Positions 21,197 through 34,331 are shown, numbered from the stretch's first letter. The stretch: DNA of 64,000 nt from Anodontia alba (GCA_964016985.1 OZ024826.1:67796768-67860767), one strand, 5' to 3'. A program made the numbers and translations. Notes: a model not told the origin generated them from the sequence alone.

Positions 21197-24100
21197 ACAA
21201 GAGGACCATGATGGTCCTATATCGTTCACCTGAGCAAACAGCTTTGCATACTTACTGTTGAAGTTTCAGTCAAGTTCACTGCTCTAAGATTTTTGTATAA
21301 ATTTTATAGCCCTGCTCCCAAGTGGCCATGTTTTTTTTTCATGCATCATGATGGCTTGAACTGAATCTTGAAAGAGGATCACCAAAGGAACAATTCTGCC
21401 AAGATATATTGAAATCGGTCCAGTGGTTTCTGACAAAAAGATTTTTAAAATGTTTTATATAGCTATATAGGGAAAATAAGCCCCACCCCCTAACGGCCAT
21501 GTTTTTTGACGAATCATGACTGCTTGAACAAACTTGGTAGAGGGTCACCATAGGAACATTCCTGCCAAGTTATATTGAAATCGGTTCAGTGGTTTCTGAC
21601 AAGAAGATTTTTAAAGTTTTCTATTTAGATATATAGAGAAAATAAGCCCCACCCCTAGCAGCCATGTTTTTGACGAATCATGATTGCTTGAACAAGAGGC
21701 CCACGGGCCACGGGTCGCTCACCTGAGTGACATTGCCACTGCAGATATGCAGATGTTATGCAACATTTTTCCAATCCTGTCATCGCAACTAATGAAAAGA
21801 TAATCATTTAAGCAGTTCTTAATTTTGAAGAAGAATATATATAAGGCATGCCAGTCAATGGAGCGTGATCATTTGAACAAATTCCAAATGGCGGCCAGCT
21901 TGGATTTACTATCAGCATGATTTTAGCTATTTTTGACCTATGAGTCACCCCAATGCTTCCTACCAAGTTTCGAGTCAACTGGCCTTTCGGATCAGGAGAA
22001 GAAGCGAAAAATAGATTTTCAAGATGGCTGCCATGGCGGCCATCTTGGATATCCGATTGGCACAATTTTAGCTATTTTTGATCTACAAGTCACCCAAATG
22101 TCTCCTACCAAGTTTTGGAGTCAATTGGCCTTTCAGTGCAGGAGAAGAAGCTAAATATAGATTTTCAAGATGGCGGCCATGGTTGCAATCTGGGATTTCG
22201 GATCAGAACAATTTTAGCTATATTTGATCTACAAATCACCCTGATGCTTCCTACTAAGTTTCGAGTCAAGTGACTTTTGGGTTTAGGAGAAGAAGCGAAA
22301 AATACATTTTCAAGATAGCCGCCATGGCGGCGATCTTGGATTTACGATCAGCATGATTTTAGCTATTTTTGATCTACAAGTCACCCAAATGCTTCCTACC
22401 AAGTTTCGAGTCAACTGGCTTTTCGGTTCAGGAGAAGAAGCGAAAAATAGATTTTCAAGATGGCTGCCATGGCACACATCCTGGTTTTACGATCGGCACG
22501 ATTTTAGCTATTTTTGATCAACAAGTCACCCCGATGCTTCCTAGCAAGTTTGGAGTTAACTGGCCTTTCCGTTCAGGAGAAGAAGCGAAAAATAGACTTT
22601 CAAGATGGCGGCCATGGCGGCCAACTTGGATTTCCAATAGGCACTATTTTAGCTATTTTTCATCTATAAGTCACCCCAATGCTTCCTACCAAGTTTGGAG
22701 TCAATTGGCCTTTCGGTTCAGAAGAAGAAGATAAAAATAGATTTTCAAGATGGCTTTTGGGTATTGGCTTTTGGGTATAGGAGTAGAAGCGAAAAATAGA
22801 TTTTCAAGATGGCCACCATGGCAGCCATCTTGGATTTCCGATCGGCACAATTTTAGCTATTTTTGATCTACAAGTCACCCTGGTGCTTCCTAGCAAGTTT
22901 AGAGTCAAATGGCCTTTCCGTTCAGGAGAAGCGAAAACTAGATTTTCAAGATGGCGGCCATGGCGGCCATCTTGGATTTCCGATCGGTACGATTTTAGCT
23001 ATTTTTGATCTACAAGACACCCCGATGCTTCCTAGCAAGTTTGGAGTCAATTGGCCTTTCGGTTCAGGAGAAGAAGATAAAAATAGATTTTCAAGATGGC
23101 GGCCATCTTGGATTTCCGATCGGCACGATTTTAGCTATTTTTGATCTACAAGTCACCCTGATACTTCCTTCCAAGTATAGAGTCAATTGGCCCAGGGGTT
23201 TAGGAGGAGTAGGCTTTTAAAGCAATTGTTGACGCCGCACGACGGACGACGCACGACAGACGACGCACGACAGATGACGGACGACGGACATTGACTGACC
23301 ACAATAGCTCACCATGAGCACTTCGTGCTCAGGTGAACTAACAATCTTGGTAGAGAGTCACCAAAGCAACATTCCTGCCAAGTAATATTGAAATCAGTCA
23401 GGTGGTTTCTGAAAAGAAGAATTTTAAAGTTTTCTATACAGATATATACGAAAAATAAGCTCCATCCACCTGGCGGCCATATTTTTTGACGTATCATGAG
23501 GGCGTGAACAATCTTGGTAGAAGGTCACCAAAGCAACATTCCGGCCAAGTTACACTGAACTCGATCCAACAGTTTCTTAAAAGAAGATTTTTAAAGTTTT
23601 CTATATAGATATATAGGGAAAATATGCCCCACCCCTAGGGGCCATGTTTTTTGACAAATCATGATGGCTTGAACAATCTTGGTAGAGGGTCACCAAAGAA
23701 ACATTTCTGCCAAGTGATATTGAAATTGGTCCATTGGTTTCTGACAAGAAGATTTTTTTAACTTTTCTATATAGATATATAGGGAAAATAAGCCCCGTCC
23801 CCTGGCGGCCAGGTTTTTTGACGAATCATGATAACTTGAACAATCTTGGTAGAGGGTCAACAAGGAAACATTTCTGCCAAGTTATAATGAAATCAGTCCA
23901 GTGGTTTCTGACAAGAAGATTTTTAAAGTTTTCTATATAGATATATAGGGAAATTAAGCCCCACCCCCTGGCGGCCACGTTTTTTGATGAATCATGACGA
24001 CTTGGAACAATCTTGGTAGAGGGTTACAAAAGAAACATTCCTGCAATGTTATACTGAAATCGGTCCAGTGGTTTCTGACAAGAAGATCATTCAAATTTTC

Positions 24101-25609
24101 TATATAGATATACAGGGAAAATAAGCCCCGCCCCTAGCGGCCATGTTTTTTGACAAATCATGACAGCTTGAACAATCTTGGTAGAGGATCACTAAGGAAA
24201 CATTTTTGCCAAGTTATACAGAAATCCGTCCAGTGGTTTCTGACATGAAGATTTTTAAAGTTTTCTATATATAGGGAAAATAAGCCCCAACCCCTGGCAG
24301 CCATGTTCTTTGACGAATCATGACGGCTTGAACAAACTTGGGAGAAGGTTACAAATTAAACATATCTGCCTTGTTATATTGAAATCAGTCCAGTGGTTTC
24401 TGACAAGAAGATTTTTAAAGTTTTCTATATAGATATATAGGGAAAATAACCCCCGCCCCCTGGCGGCCATGTTTTTTGACGAATCCAAATGGCTTAAATA
24501 ATCTTGGTAGAGGATCACCAAAGGAACATTTCTGCAAAATTATATTGAAATCGGTCCAGTGGTTTCTGACAAGAAGAGTTTTAAAGTTTTCTATATAGAT
24601 ATATAGGGAAAATAAGCCCCGCCCCCTGGCGGCCATGTGTTTTGACGAATCCAAGTGGCTTGAACAATCTTGCTAGAGGATCACCAAAGGAACACTTCTG
24701 CAAAATTATATAGAAATCGGTCCAGTGGTTTCTGACAAGAAGATTTTTAAAGTTTCTAAATAGATATATAGGGAAAATAAGCCCCGCCCCCCTGGCAGCC
24801 GTTTTTTGACGAATCCAAATGGCTTGAACAATCTTGGTAGAGGATTATCAAAGGAACATTTCTGCAAAATTATATTGAAATTGGTCCAGTGGTTTCTGGC
24901 AAGAAGATTTTTAAAATTTTCTATATAGATATATAGGGAAAATAAGCCCCGCCCCCTGGCGGCCATGTTTTTTGACGAATCCAAATGGCTTGAATAATCT
25001 TGGTAGAGAATCACCCAAGGAACATTTCTGCAAAATTATATTGAAATCGGTCCAGTGGTTTCTGACAAGAAGATTTTTAAAGTTTTCTATATAGATATAT
25101 AGGGAAAATAAGTCCCGCCCCCTGGCAGCCAGGTTTTTTGACGAATCCAAATGGCTTGAACAATCTTGGTAGAGGATCACCAAAGGAACATTTCTGCAAA
25201 ATTATATTGAAATCGGTCCAGTGGTTTCTGGCAAGAAGATTTTTAAAGTTTTCTATATAGATATATAGGGAAAATAAGCCCCGCCCCCCTGGCGGCCATA
25301 TTTTTTGACGAATCCAAATAGCTTGGTCCAGTGGTTTCTGACAAGAAGATTTTTGAAGTTTTTAGTTAAAAAATCTATTTTTAGCTCCTGTGACCAAGAT
25401 GTGCAATGGACCGGAACCATTTGAACAACTTTGAAAGAGGACCAACCAAGGATCATTCCTGTGAAGTTTGGTCAAATTCCAATCAGTGGTTTAGGAGGAG
25501 ATGTTGTTTAAAGATTGTGGACGGACGGACAGATGGACGACACCGCCGCCGCCGCCGGACGATAAGTGATCACAATACCTCACCTTGAGCCTTCGGCTGA
25601 GCTGAGCTT
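21197..25609. mobile_element. Pearl/HINE-like element, F2 ends, 166-bp core repeats
   Basis: The left end is ACAAGAGG followed by the hairpin GGACCAT-GATGGTCC and then TTCACCTGAGC. The right end is CTTGAGCCTTCGGCTGAGCTGAGCT-like. The core is a long array of units about 166 bp apart (AATAAG at 24941, 25107, 25273). A trinucleotide CCG tract and GACGGACGG tract precede the right end. A complete F1 element is nested at 21692-23340. Frames repeating LFSLYIYIENFKNLLVRNHW are array by-products on the minus strand. Confidence 0.72.
21692..23340. mobile_element. Nested pearl/HINE-like element, F1 ends
   Basis: It has the full F1 left end, about eight 145-bp units, an ACGACGGACGACG tract and the F1 right end. 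Removing it restores the host array text GCTTGA|ACAATCTTGG exactly. This shows insertion between two A residues without target duplication, as described for Helentrons. Confidence 0.82.
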
Positions 25610-25717
25610 AAAAGTGCACTTGAGGTGCACAATAAATGTAAAGAATGATAAGGAACTGTGCACTTCAGGTGCACACGACCTGCACAGAGGGTGTTAAATC
25701 TAGTTCAGACTCTACTG

Positions 25718-26102
25718 TGTAGGGAAAATAAGCCCCGTCCCCCTGGCAGCCATGTTTTTTGACGAATCATGATGTCTTGAACAATCTTAGTAGAGGATCA
25801 CCATAGGAACATTTCTGCCAAATTATATTGAAATCGGTCCAGTGGTTTCTGATAAGAAGACTTTTAAACTTTTTTCTTTTATTTTTCTTTTGTTTGTCAT
25901 GGCAACCAGAGTTCTGCTTAGATTCCAATTCTTTAAGTTAGTACCTCCCAAGGATCATTACTGTGAAGTTTGCTTCAAATTGGCCTGGTGGTTTAGGAGA
26001 ATGATGTCAATTATTGATAAACGATGGAGGATGGATGACAGACAACGGACAGCTGGCCTATCAAAATAGCTCACCTTGAGCACTACGTGCTAAGGTGAGC
26101 TA
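25718..26102. repeat. Outer 166-bp array fragment with F1-type right end
   Basis: This continues the array unit broken at 21169. It ends in a stem-loop (GAGCACTACGTGCT) and AAGGTGAGCTA, directly followed by the next left end. Confidence 0.6.
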
Positions 26103-26790
26103 ACAAGAAGCCCATGGGCCACGGCTTGCTCACCTGAGTGACATAGCCACTGCAGATATGCAGATGTTATGCAACATTTTTCCAATCCTATCATTGCAAC
26201 TAATGAAAGGATCATCATTTAAGCAGTTCTTAATTTTGAAGGAGAATACATGGGCATGACAGTCAATGGAGCATGATCATTTGAACAATCTCTCAATCAC
26301 ATTTCAACAGTATGATCAATGTGAAATTTGGTGGAAATTGGCTAAGTGGTTTCTGAAGAGTTATTTAACAATATCATAATTTTATACATGTTAACAGCAC
26401 AGGGGCAGGGAAACATCAAAAAGATTGCCTTTGGAAACAAAGAACTCACTACGGATTAGAAAATGGGAGTCTCAGTTTTACTGACTCTTCAATTTTGCCA
26501 TGGCAACCAAACAAAATGGCCATTGGTTATAAAACACATACACTGGGTAGACAATCATCCAATGATCATAACTGCCAAATATGGTTCACATCACTTCACT
26601 TGTTATAAAGAAAATGCAATTTAACCATTTTCCCATTATAAGTCAATGGGAGCTTTCTGTTGCCATGGCAACCAAACCAAAAGGCAGATCACCATAGTTT
26701 TAGCTATTTTGAATTGTCCTTACCCAAGCTACATTTGTACAAAATTAGAGTCATACTGCTTCAGTGGTTTTGGAGGAAATATCATTTAAA
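26103..26790. mobile_element. Partial pearl/HINE-like element, F1 left end
   Basis: It begins ACAAGAAGCCCATGGGCC and TGCTCACCTGAG. A sequence with CCATGGCAACCAAAC motifs follows, which also occurs at 47933-48110. It has no right end; AT-rich copy 2 starts at about 26790. Part of it (around 26410-26470) recurs in reverse at about 50985-51035. Confidence 0.65.
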
Positions 26791-27370
26791 AATGAAGTTT
26801 TCAAAAATAAAACATATTTTAACTAGCAATACTTAACCTATAGATAATGTGCTATATTCTATTCTGTATTTCAAACCTTCCACAGAAAAAACGACAGTTC
26901 AGTTGTCTTAAAAAGTCTTAATCCAGAAGGTCCCTTAGGAAGTTACCTGTGTGACGTCATTCTTCCCGCTCTTTTAATCAGGTGTCAGTTTCTTGAAGTA
27001 TAACTTCCTATACCTGAGCTATGTGGGGTGGGAGGTGAGATTCTCTTACCTATAGGTTAAGTATCGCTAGTTAAAATATGTTTTACTTTTAAAAACTTTA
27101 TTTTAACTGCACAATACATTTACCTATAGATAATGTGCTAGAATTTGCAGATAAGGAGGGAGGAGCTCTCCTAGTTCTAACACAGATAATATATAGAATC
27201 CCTTTACCTCTAGATTAAGACTCAGGAAACTCTATCGAATTAGATAAATTCTATTTAGTTAGAATGATCTAGATTCACTAATAACATATTTCTAATGTGT
27301 TAATACCTTATATGTTAATAGTAGACTCTGAAGGTTGCAAATTTCTCAAGCCTCAGAGGCCTAATTCCTG

Positions 27371-27408
27371 CCCCCCCCCACCCCCCCCCCCCCAGCCCCC
27401 CTCCCAAC
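27371..27408. repeat. Poly-C tract
   Basis: C-rich run within AT-rich copy 2. Copy 1 has a shorter C run at about 1073-1083. Confidence 0.85.
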
Positions 27409-27634
27409 CTTTTCTTTTCTGGGTAACAACAGTTGGCCCAAAAAAAGAAATGAGTCACTGAGACATAACCTGAATATTTGGCCTTTAAAATGCAATTTTT
27501 AGAATACTGTTTGATAATGTGTTTGAGCCCCAAACTTAGATAACCTTACATGTCTCGAGATTTTCATATAAATCCTAAACATGTAAAGATTATCTAATTA
27601 GTAAATAGTCTAAACTATTTATTAATATGAAATA

Positions 27635-27984
27635 AGAGTCGAACTTCAATAGCTCGAACATCGATGGCTTGTTTACCATGGCTAATTCGAACTCGCTTTT
27701 TAGTCCCTACGAAATTCTTCCGATATTTCAAGAAAACAAATATTTAGGGAAATTATCTTATTTCATCATAGAATTGTATGTTGTGTGTACTCAATAGAAT
27801 CGAGATGATTCTAATGAGTACACTCAACATACAATTATTGTGTAGAAAATCGAAAAGGTTTCCCTAAATTGCCGCTATCTGCTTCCTGACCTGGCACCAT
27901 GATTAACCCTCAGTGGCTCGAACTACCCATATCTCGACAAATTTCCATGGTCCCAAAGATGATCGAGCCACTGAAGTTCGATTG
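27635..27984. mobile_element. pogo-like MITE with strong internal hairpin
   Basis: The ends share GTCGAACTTCA and TAGCTCGA-type text in inverted orientation, with TA at 27633-27634 and 27985-27986. Copy 1 near 2450 lacks it. At 27772-27836 there is a hairpin with 30-nt arms, two mismatches and a 5-nt loop. Confidence 0.75.
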
Positions 27985-28899
27985 TAATCAGAATCTGATT
28001 AAATGGATTGATTTGACTGTTTCCAATAACCGATTCATAAATGTTAAATGACCGTAAGACTTTATAAATTATTCCTTTTTACCTTTCGAGCTAAAAGGGA
28101 ATGACAATAATCTGGGTAAATAAACTAATCTAATTCCTGCCAAATACCCAGTTTATCCATAAATAATAGCGAACATATGATTGATAATTTTATCTACTGC
28201 CAGGCTGACTGTGTTAACGTATCTTAGTCACGGCAAAGATACTAGAAAAGTTTGTCTACTTCTGTGCATGAAGATGATAACTTGAATAAATTTTAACACT
28301 AAACTTCTACCAGAGGAGATTTAGAAAATGTTTTGTATCCTTGGTAAAAATAAACAAACAAAAATATGACGGACCACAAACATCATCACATAGAATTTGC
28401 AGTATAAATTTTTAATAAGAGGAAAGGCTGATAACATAGCATACTGTATAACAGCCTCCTAACTTTTAGAAGATCTTACAATATCGATAAGATCTAACAA
28501 ACTTAGAAAGAACTGGCTAGAATCGATTCTATTACCAGATCTAAGTACTACATAATCATATATCTAATTCCTACATAATTCATAGTCCAATTCGAAGGTA
28601 TATCAATAATTTAACTATGACATAAAAAAGAGGTCTTTATCAATTCAATCTTCTTTTATGAGATAGCTATGATATATTAAATTTAACTCCACTAATGCTA
28701 AAAACTTCCCCATAAGACAAAAATTAGGGAGTTTATGCAAACCTACTAATCATGGTATTGTTTATAACTATACATGTGGAGTCCAATATTACTAATTTTT
28801 TTAATCTCTGATAACCCAGATCGTAGAGATTCAGAGGTGCAATTAACTATTCTGCATGTATATAACTGGAATAGTGAAACTATATTATATTATCATTAG

Positions 28900-28973
<74 letters not shown>
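28900..28973. repeat. (TA)n microsatellite
   Basis: About 36 TA repeats in copy 2, at the place matching a much shorter TA run near 4837 in copy 1. Confidence 0.95.
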
Positions 28974-28979
<6 letters not shown>

Positions 28980-29177
28980 ATAATATAATATTTATTTTAT
29001 AGATAAATTGATTATGGTAACTAATTTATCCAATTAAATAGATAATTTAGTTAACTATAATCAATAAGATATCCCAGTTTATGGATGAATGATTCATTGT
29101 TACAGTTAATTCATCCAGAGAAACCAGTAATGAACATATATAACTCTAATAGTTGTATATATTAACTAGACAAAGTG

Positions 29178-31032
29178 CCCATGGGGTACGTACACCCCCG
29201 ACCAGAGCTACCGCCACTTTTTAAAGAGCACAAAGTATGTAGCTTTGACTCTGGAGATGGCAGTTGTATGCTGTATGTTATAACATTGAAAGAATTCAAT
29301 CACACATAATGTGAAGCCCTCGACCTCAAAGGTCAGGAACAGGTGCAGGGGCTGAGCTAATTAAAACTTTTGCCCTATAACTATCACCATAGACCAATGA
29401 AATCAATCAGTCTTTATAATATAAGCAAAAATGACATTTGTATCAAAAGTCTGTTACCTTGACTTAAAAGTCATACCCCAGCTTGGGGATGGTGCCGAGA
29501 AAAACTTTAGACCTATAGATACCATCATGCTTAATATTAATGAAACCAACAAAAGGGTCTTCATAATATAGCTATATAAATTTTAAAGAAAATTTTAACG
29601 TAACCTGCCTACTCAATGTCCTCTACATATCGGTAAAGTATCACAAAAATATCTTAAAGAATTTTTAGAGTTATTGCCCACACAAGATTTAAATAACCAA
29701 GGGCAAAAACTGCAGAATGGAGTCGGTTAGAGTGTCATTCTTGAATGTGATATGCCTACTCAATGTTCTCTACATACTGATGAAGTATCATGAAAATATT
29801 GTAACGTGTTTTAAAGTTATGGTTCACACAAAATTTTTACAATTTCGGAGACAAGGGGATATAACTCATGGACCAAGTCAGTTAGAGTTGTCTTTCTTGT
29901 ACCCAACACCCCTACCAAATGCCCTCTACAACCTGACAGAGTTTCATGAAAATAGCTCAAAGGGTACTTAGGAGTTATAGGGTGCACAATAATGCGTTTA
30001 TGGACAGACAGATGGATGGATGGATGGATGTATTCCATGCTGATAGTCATATCACCTATCAGTAGGAGGATAAGGAAATTCAACAAAAGGTCTTGATGGT
30101 ATAAAAACTTAGATGCAAATTTTTTTTACTTTTATATGAAATTTCTAAGTCTGTGACCTTGACCTCAAGGTCATACCCCGGGATGGGGATCATACTGAGT
30201 AAAACCCTAGACTTATATCTACCAACATGTAAAATATAAATGAAATTCCTCAAAGGGTCTTGATGGTATAAACACAAAAATTTTGACTTTTTTATGAAAA
30301 TTCTAAGTCCATGACCTTGACTCCCTGGGGTAGGATTCATGCTGATAAAAACTTAAGCCCTATATCTACCATCAGGCCAAATATGAATGAAATCTATCAA
30401 AGGGTCTTCATAATATAAGGTCTTATAAACTTTAACATAAGAACTTTGACCCTAAGACCTGGACAGACAGAGGAACAGATTCCTTGCTGATAGCTATATC
30501 CGCTCAACCTTTCAGTTAGGGGATAATGAAATTTAACAAAAGGTCTTGATGATATGGCTATATAAACTTAAACGCAAATTTTTTTACTTTTATATGAAAA
30601 TTCTAAGTTTGTGACCTTGACCTCGGTCACACCCGGGGTGGGGATCATGCTGAGTAAGACTCTAGGCTGATATCTACCAACATGTCAAATATAAATGAAA
30701 TTCCTCAAGGGTATTGATGATATAGCTATATAAAAAACACAAAAAAACTTTGACTTTTTTATGAAAATTCTGTGACCTTGACCCCAAGGTCACCCCTGGG
30801 GTGGGGATGGTGCTGATAAAAACTTTAGACCTATATCTACCATCATGCCAAATATGAATGAAATTCATCAAAGGGTCTTCAAAACATGAGGTCTTATAAA
30901 CTTTAACACAAAAACTTTGACCCTGTGACGGAAAGACAAACAAACTAACGAAGGAACGTATGTACGAACGAACGGACGAAACGGAAAGGCAAAAACTATA
31001 TAACCCCACATACTTCGTATGTCGGGGGTATA
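29178..31032. mobile_element. HINE-like element with CATACTTCGTATG right end
   Basis: The core contains repeats of about 210-230 bp with GACCTTGACC, GGGTCTTGATG and TATATCTACCA landmarks. GATGGATGG tracts lie at about 30010. The right end is CCCACATACTTCGTATG followed by TCGGGGGTATA. Copy 1 near 5047 is uninterrupted. The same right end occurs in the insertion at 37727-38026. No gene. Confidence 0.65.
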
Positions 31033-32756
31033 ATAAACAATCAATATTGTTATATATATATAAAAATTAGTCTTGATCATTTAAATAGTTTAAAGACTAG
31101 TTTCTTAAAATTGAACCTCCTGAAAGATAACTGTTTTCGATACTTGTATCTCATTTCAGGAAGAAAAGGGTAGATCCCATAGATCTATGCATAGGTTGGG
31201 AGAATTAATTACATCAGAAAGTGTTATCGATAATTGTTAACACAGAATGAAAAGGAATATTGATCAGATATAAAGGATAGAAACTCATTATTTCTCTTCT
31301 AAGATAGAAATGAGTTCTTATCATTAATGATTGTGTCAATGAAATAAGAATTGGAACCTAATGGATGTATTCTCCCTAAGCGTGAAAATAGCGTTGAATC
31401 CAAGATATAAACTGAAAGATTGATACTTGACAATCTCAGAATATATGACGGTTTCCCAGTAACTGATTAGACCTAGTCAATTCAGCTGAAGTCTGAGTTA
31501 ATAGTATGTTGAAATATGTGTATCAACAAGATTTAAGACTTATAACAAAACGTGAATAGGTCATTTATTACTATTGAAATCACGTCTAAACTTTACACAA
31601 TTGATGACAATATAGAAATAGATATTATCATGTCACATTTAATATCTATAAATATTGTCAACTAATTTAAATGGCCTGTTAATGTAACTCCGTAATTATA
31701 ACATCCATTTATGGTATGTATAAATGTACAAATTAAGGTACATTCTGAAATTGTTTGAACAGAAAAAAATAGAAAGATCTGACAGTAAAATGTAAATGCG
31801 GAACTTCCTTAATGGAAAGCTTAATCATATAAGGAATCCATAGTAATTTTTTGAGACAGACTAATCTTCAAACGATATCGATATGATCTGACTTGGTTGT
31901 CTTTTATATTTGATTAGAAATATGCATCGTAGGATACTACAAGGCTATTTTAAGAGAACAGTATATCCCGGAGAGATGGTGATTTTTTGGATTCGTATAG
32001 TTTCCATTACTCATTAATGGAAACATTGTATTCTTCCAATAATACAAATCTTCTATATATATACACTAATTATTTACATACTCTAAGAGTCTGGACAAAA
32101 TATGATTGACATGAACTCTTATAATCATATAAATAAGGGAGGAAGTAAAGCTACTCATTGCTTTAATATTCCTCATAAAAATTTCTTAAGTTTCAGACTT
32201 TAGGATAAATTGTAGACCTATACTATATGTTTGCTTAGGCCTAATTTATAGTCTGTATGGGATCTAAATGTTCCGGTAGTCAAATATGTTGTTTTATTAT
32301 TCTCAAAAAATGTTTAAAACTCTGTATTACTGAACCTGGCAATAGCTACTGAACCTGGCAAAAACTCTGTATTACTGAACCTGGCAATACCTGGCAATAA
32401 CTACTTAATTTGAGAATAGAATTAACTGGAACATTTCTCCTCTAGACAAAAAATGATCCAGAAGTTAGATAAGGCAAAATAATAAGAACATATTGACTTA
32501 ATAATTGCCTTAAAATAATTATCTTGTATTAATTATTAACCCCAATTCATTCCATACATGACTGACATGGACTCTTGTTAGAGGTATTATCAATTTTGAG
32601 TAAATTGATTACTATGGGACTAATAGTCAATTGCAGACTGTTTCTCATATTCTAAGAAACAGAATATTTACCTCTACTAGAATTCTGTTTTAATCATTAG
32701 AAACTAGACAGGAATTAAATTACAATAATTTTATTATCATAACACATACTAGAAAA

Positions 32757-33130
32757 AAAAGGGTAAGAGAAAAGTCCAGGGAGTGCCACAATCACAAACC
32801 GCAGCCCTTCCCAGACACCAAGAGGAAGAGGAAACCGACAAATCCAAAAAAGCACAAATCGAACAAATGTACAAAAAGCACTAAGATTAGCTCTCTCTTC
32901 CCCAAGCGAATTTATCACAATGCTAAAAGGACTGAAAAACACAAGAACAAAATGACACAAGTAAGACATAAAACAAATCGCCTCGTAGAATAAACCACAA
33001 AGCAACAAAGAGTAAAACTAACACTGGGACCACCGCCTTAGAACGGTCGGTAGAGTAAACCACCGGGGGGTTTAAAGCACTTTTACAGCTAGCCAACTTC
33101 ACCGTGCGTCCCGATACTACTCTTAATACA
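32757..33130 (-). repeat. Unclassified dispersed repeat, about 350 bp, copy 1
   Basis: The reverse complement matches 35322-35668 closely over the whole length. Copy 1 of the AT-rich repeat near 18330 lacks it, so it is an insertion. On the minus strand the end near 33050 reads GGTCGGTAGAGTAAACC in complement terms, faintly tRNA-like; a SINE origin is possible. Frames through it are open in both copies but differ in context, so coding is not supported. Confidence 0.6.
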
Positions 33131-33900
33131 GAAATACATAAAAATTCGGTTCACATAAAGGCTCCCAACTCAGTCAATGCATCAAATTTTTGACTATTGA
33201 TGTGTATGTTTGACCAAGTCTATCCTTTAGACTTCTGGATAAACTTGGAAATATTGTATGACTTAAATAGGGAGAACTAATTAAAAATTTCATGGAATTC
33301 TTAATATTTCAATCCTAATAGAATTAATAGAGAACATGATCTTCTAGAAAATTTTATGGACACATGTTCGGTAAATTTCATAAGATTTCAAATTTCAATT
33401 ATAGAAGGAACAGAGATCTATTTTGTAGACTGTCCTTTCTAAAAACTGTTTATGGTAATAAAATTTTTTTAAGAGAAGAAGAAATATTGAATGCTTCTTT
33501 TCTTACATATATATTGATTTAATTGTCTCTATACTGTCGCCAAAGGGAGCAAATAAACTGAAGAAGAATAGGAAGACAAATAAAAGCACAATTATATCTT
33601 CCTTTTCTGTATAATGTAACAAAAAATATGGAATTCATCACTTGTTCTAAACTTAATTGGACGGGACTTAATAAAGACTGTTAATCTCATTCGTTCATGT
33701 AAATTAACCCTCTTTATTATTATTATTCATTGAATTCAGAAATTCGTTTGGACTGATATTTCTGATTCAATTATAATTACAAATATCTAGAATTCTGAGT
33801 CAAATTCGATAATGACTGCATAGAATTCCTTGATATAAAAGGCTACCGGGTATTCTAACCAAACATTGCATTTGATGATCTGTATCCATTAATTTGACTG
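33131..33900. other. AT-rich tail of copy 2 and unassigned sequence
   Basis: 33220-33650 matches the distal part of copy 1. Beyond about 33660, including a (TAT)n run near 33715, nothing recognisable was seen. Confidence 0.5.
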
Positions 33901-34331
33901 ATGCTCTGTGAGTCAAAATTTTTTGTCCAGAGACTAGTGACTGTTAATCCGGTATAATGATCAGTACCTCTATGACCAGTGACTGGTACTCGGTGATTGT
34001 TGCCTAGTTATTAGACGCCTGGTAATTAATTGCCACGTGATTTTTCCTAGTGATTTTTGACTAGTGACCGGTCTGACCAATGACCAGTCGGAGCCGTGAC
34101 CAGTGATTGGTTGACCGGTGATTTGTGGACTTAGACTTTATTGAGTGCCTATAGCACCCATAAGATGCCACCCAGATGGGTCCTACCCCTGGCTGTAATG
34201 CCTGGTGGGGTGGTGTCCCATCAGTAAAGAATTGTCGTATAACCCAAAAAAGGTTGACAAGTTCTTTACTAATCAGCTTCTCCACCATAGCAATCTTCAG
34301 CCAATTCGTCGCTGTCTGTAAGATACCAATA
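33901..34331 (-). repeat. Degenerate GACCAGTGA repeats beside a poly(A)-signal sequence
   Basis: 33920-34130 contains many variants of GACCAGTGA, ACTGGT and GACCGGTGA. Just beyond it, on the minus strand, 34330 to 34137 reads as a sequence ending in AATAAA (complement of TTTATT at 34137-34142). It could be the 3' end of an unidentified retroposon whose tail grew into the short repeats. A frame of 94 codons crosses it but resembles nothing known to me. Confidence 0.4.

Larger units (their letters stand above)
21170..25717. mobile_element. TA-flanked inverted-repeat element carrying a HINE
   Basis: CAGTAGAGTCTGAAC at 21170 is matched by its exact complement GTTCAGACTCTACTG ending at 25717. The flanks fit insertion at a TA of the 166-bp array unit (TA on the left, TG on the right). 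The outer parts come to roughly 135 bp in total, and the rest is a HINE at 21197-25609. The right outer part has repeated GTGCACTTNAGGTGCAC palindromes (about 25612-25675). Confidence 0.65.
26790..33660. repeat. Long AT-rich interspersed repeat, copy 2
   Basis: Collinear with copy 1 (29-7236 plus 18170-18720). It lacks the SINE, MITE, TIR element, HINE and Ngaro-1 found there. It has its own insertions: a MITE (27635-27984), a HINE-like element (29178-31032) and an unclassified repeat (about 32757-33130). No coding frame is supported. Confidence 0.75.

Noticed and set aside
24318..25183. Minus-strand frames with LFSLYIYIENFKNLLVRNHW, which look like a conserved gene
   Set aside because: By-products of the 166-bp array; no start context, and copies are broken at random.
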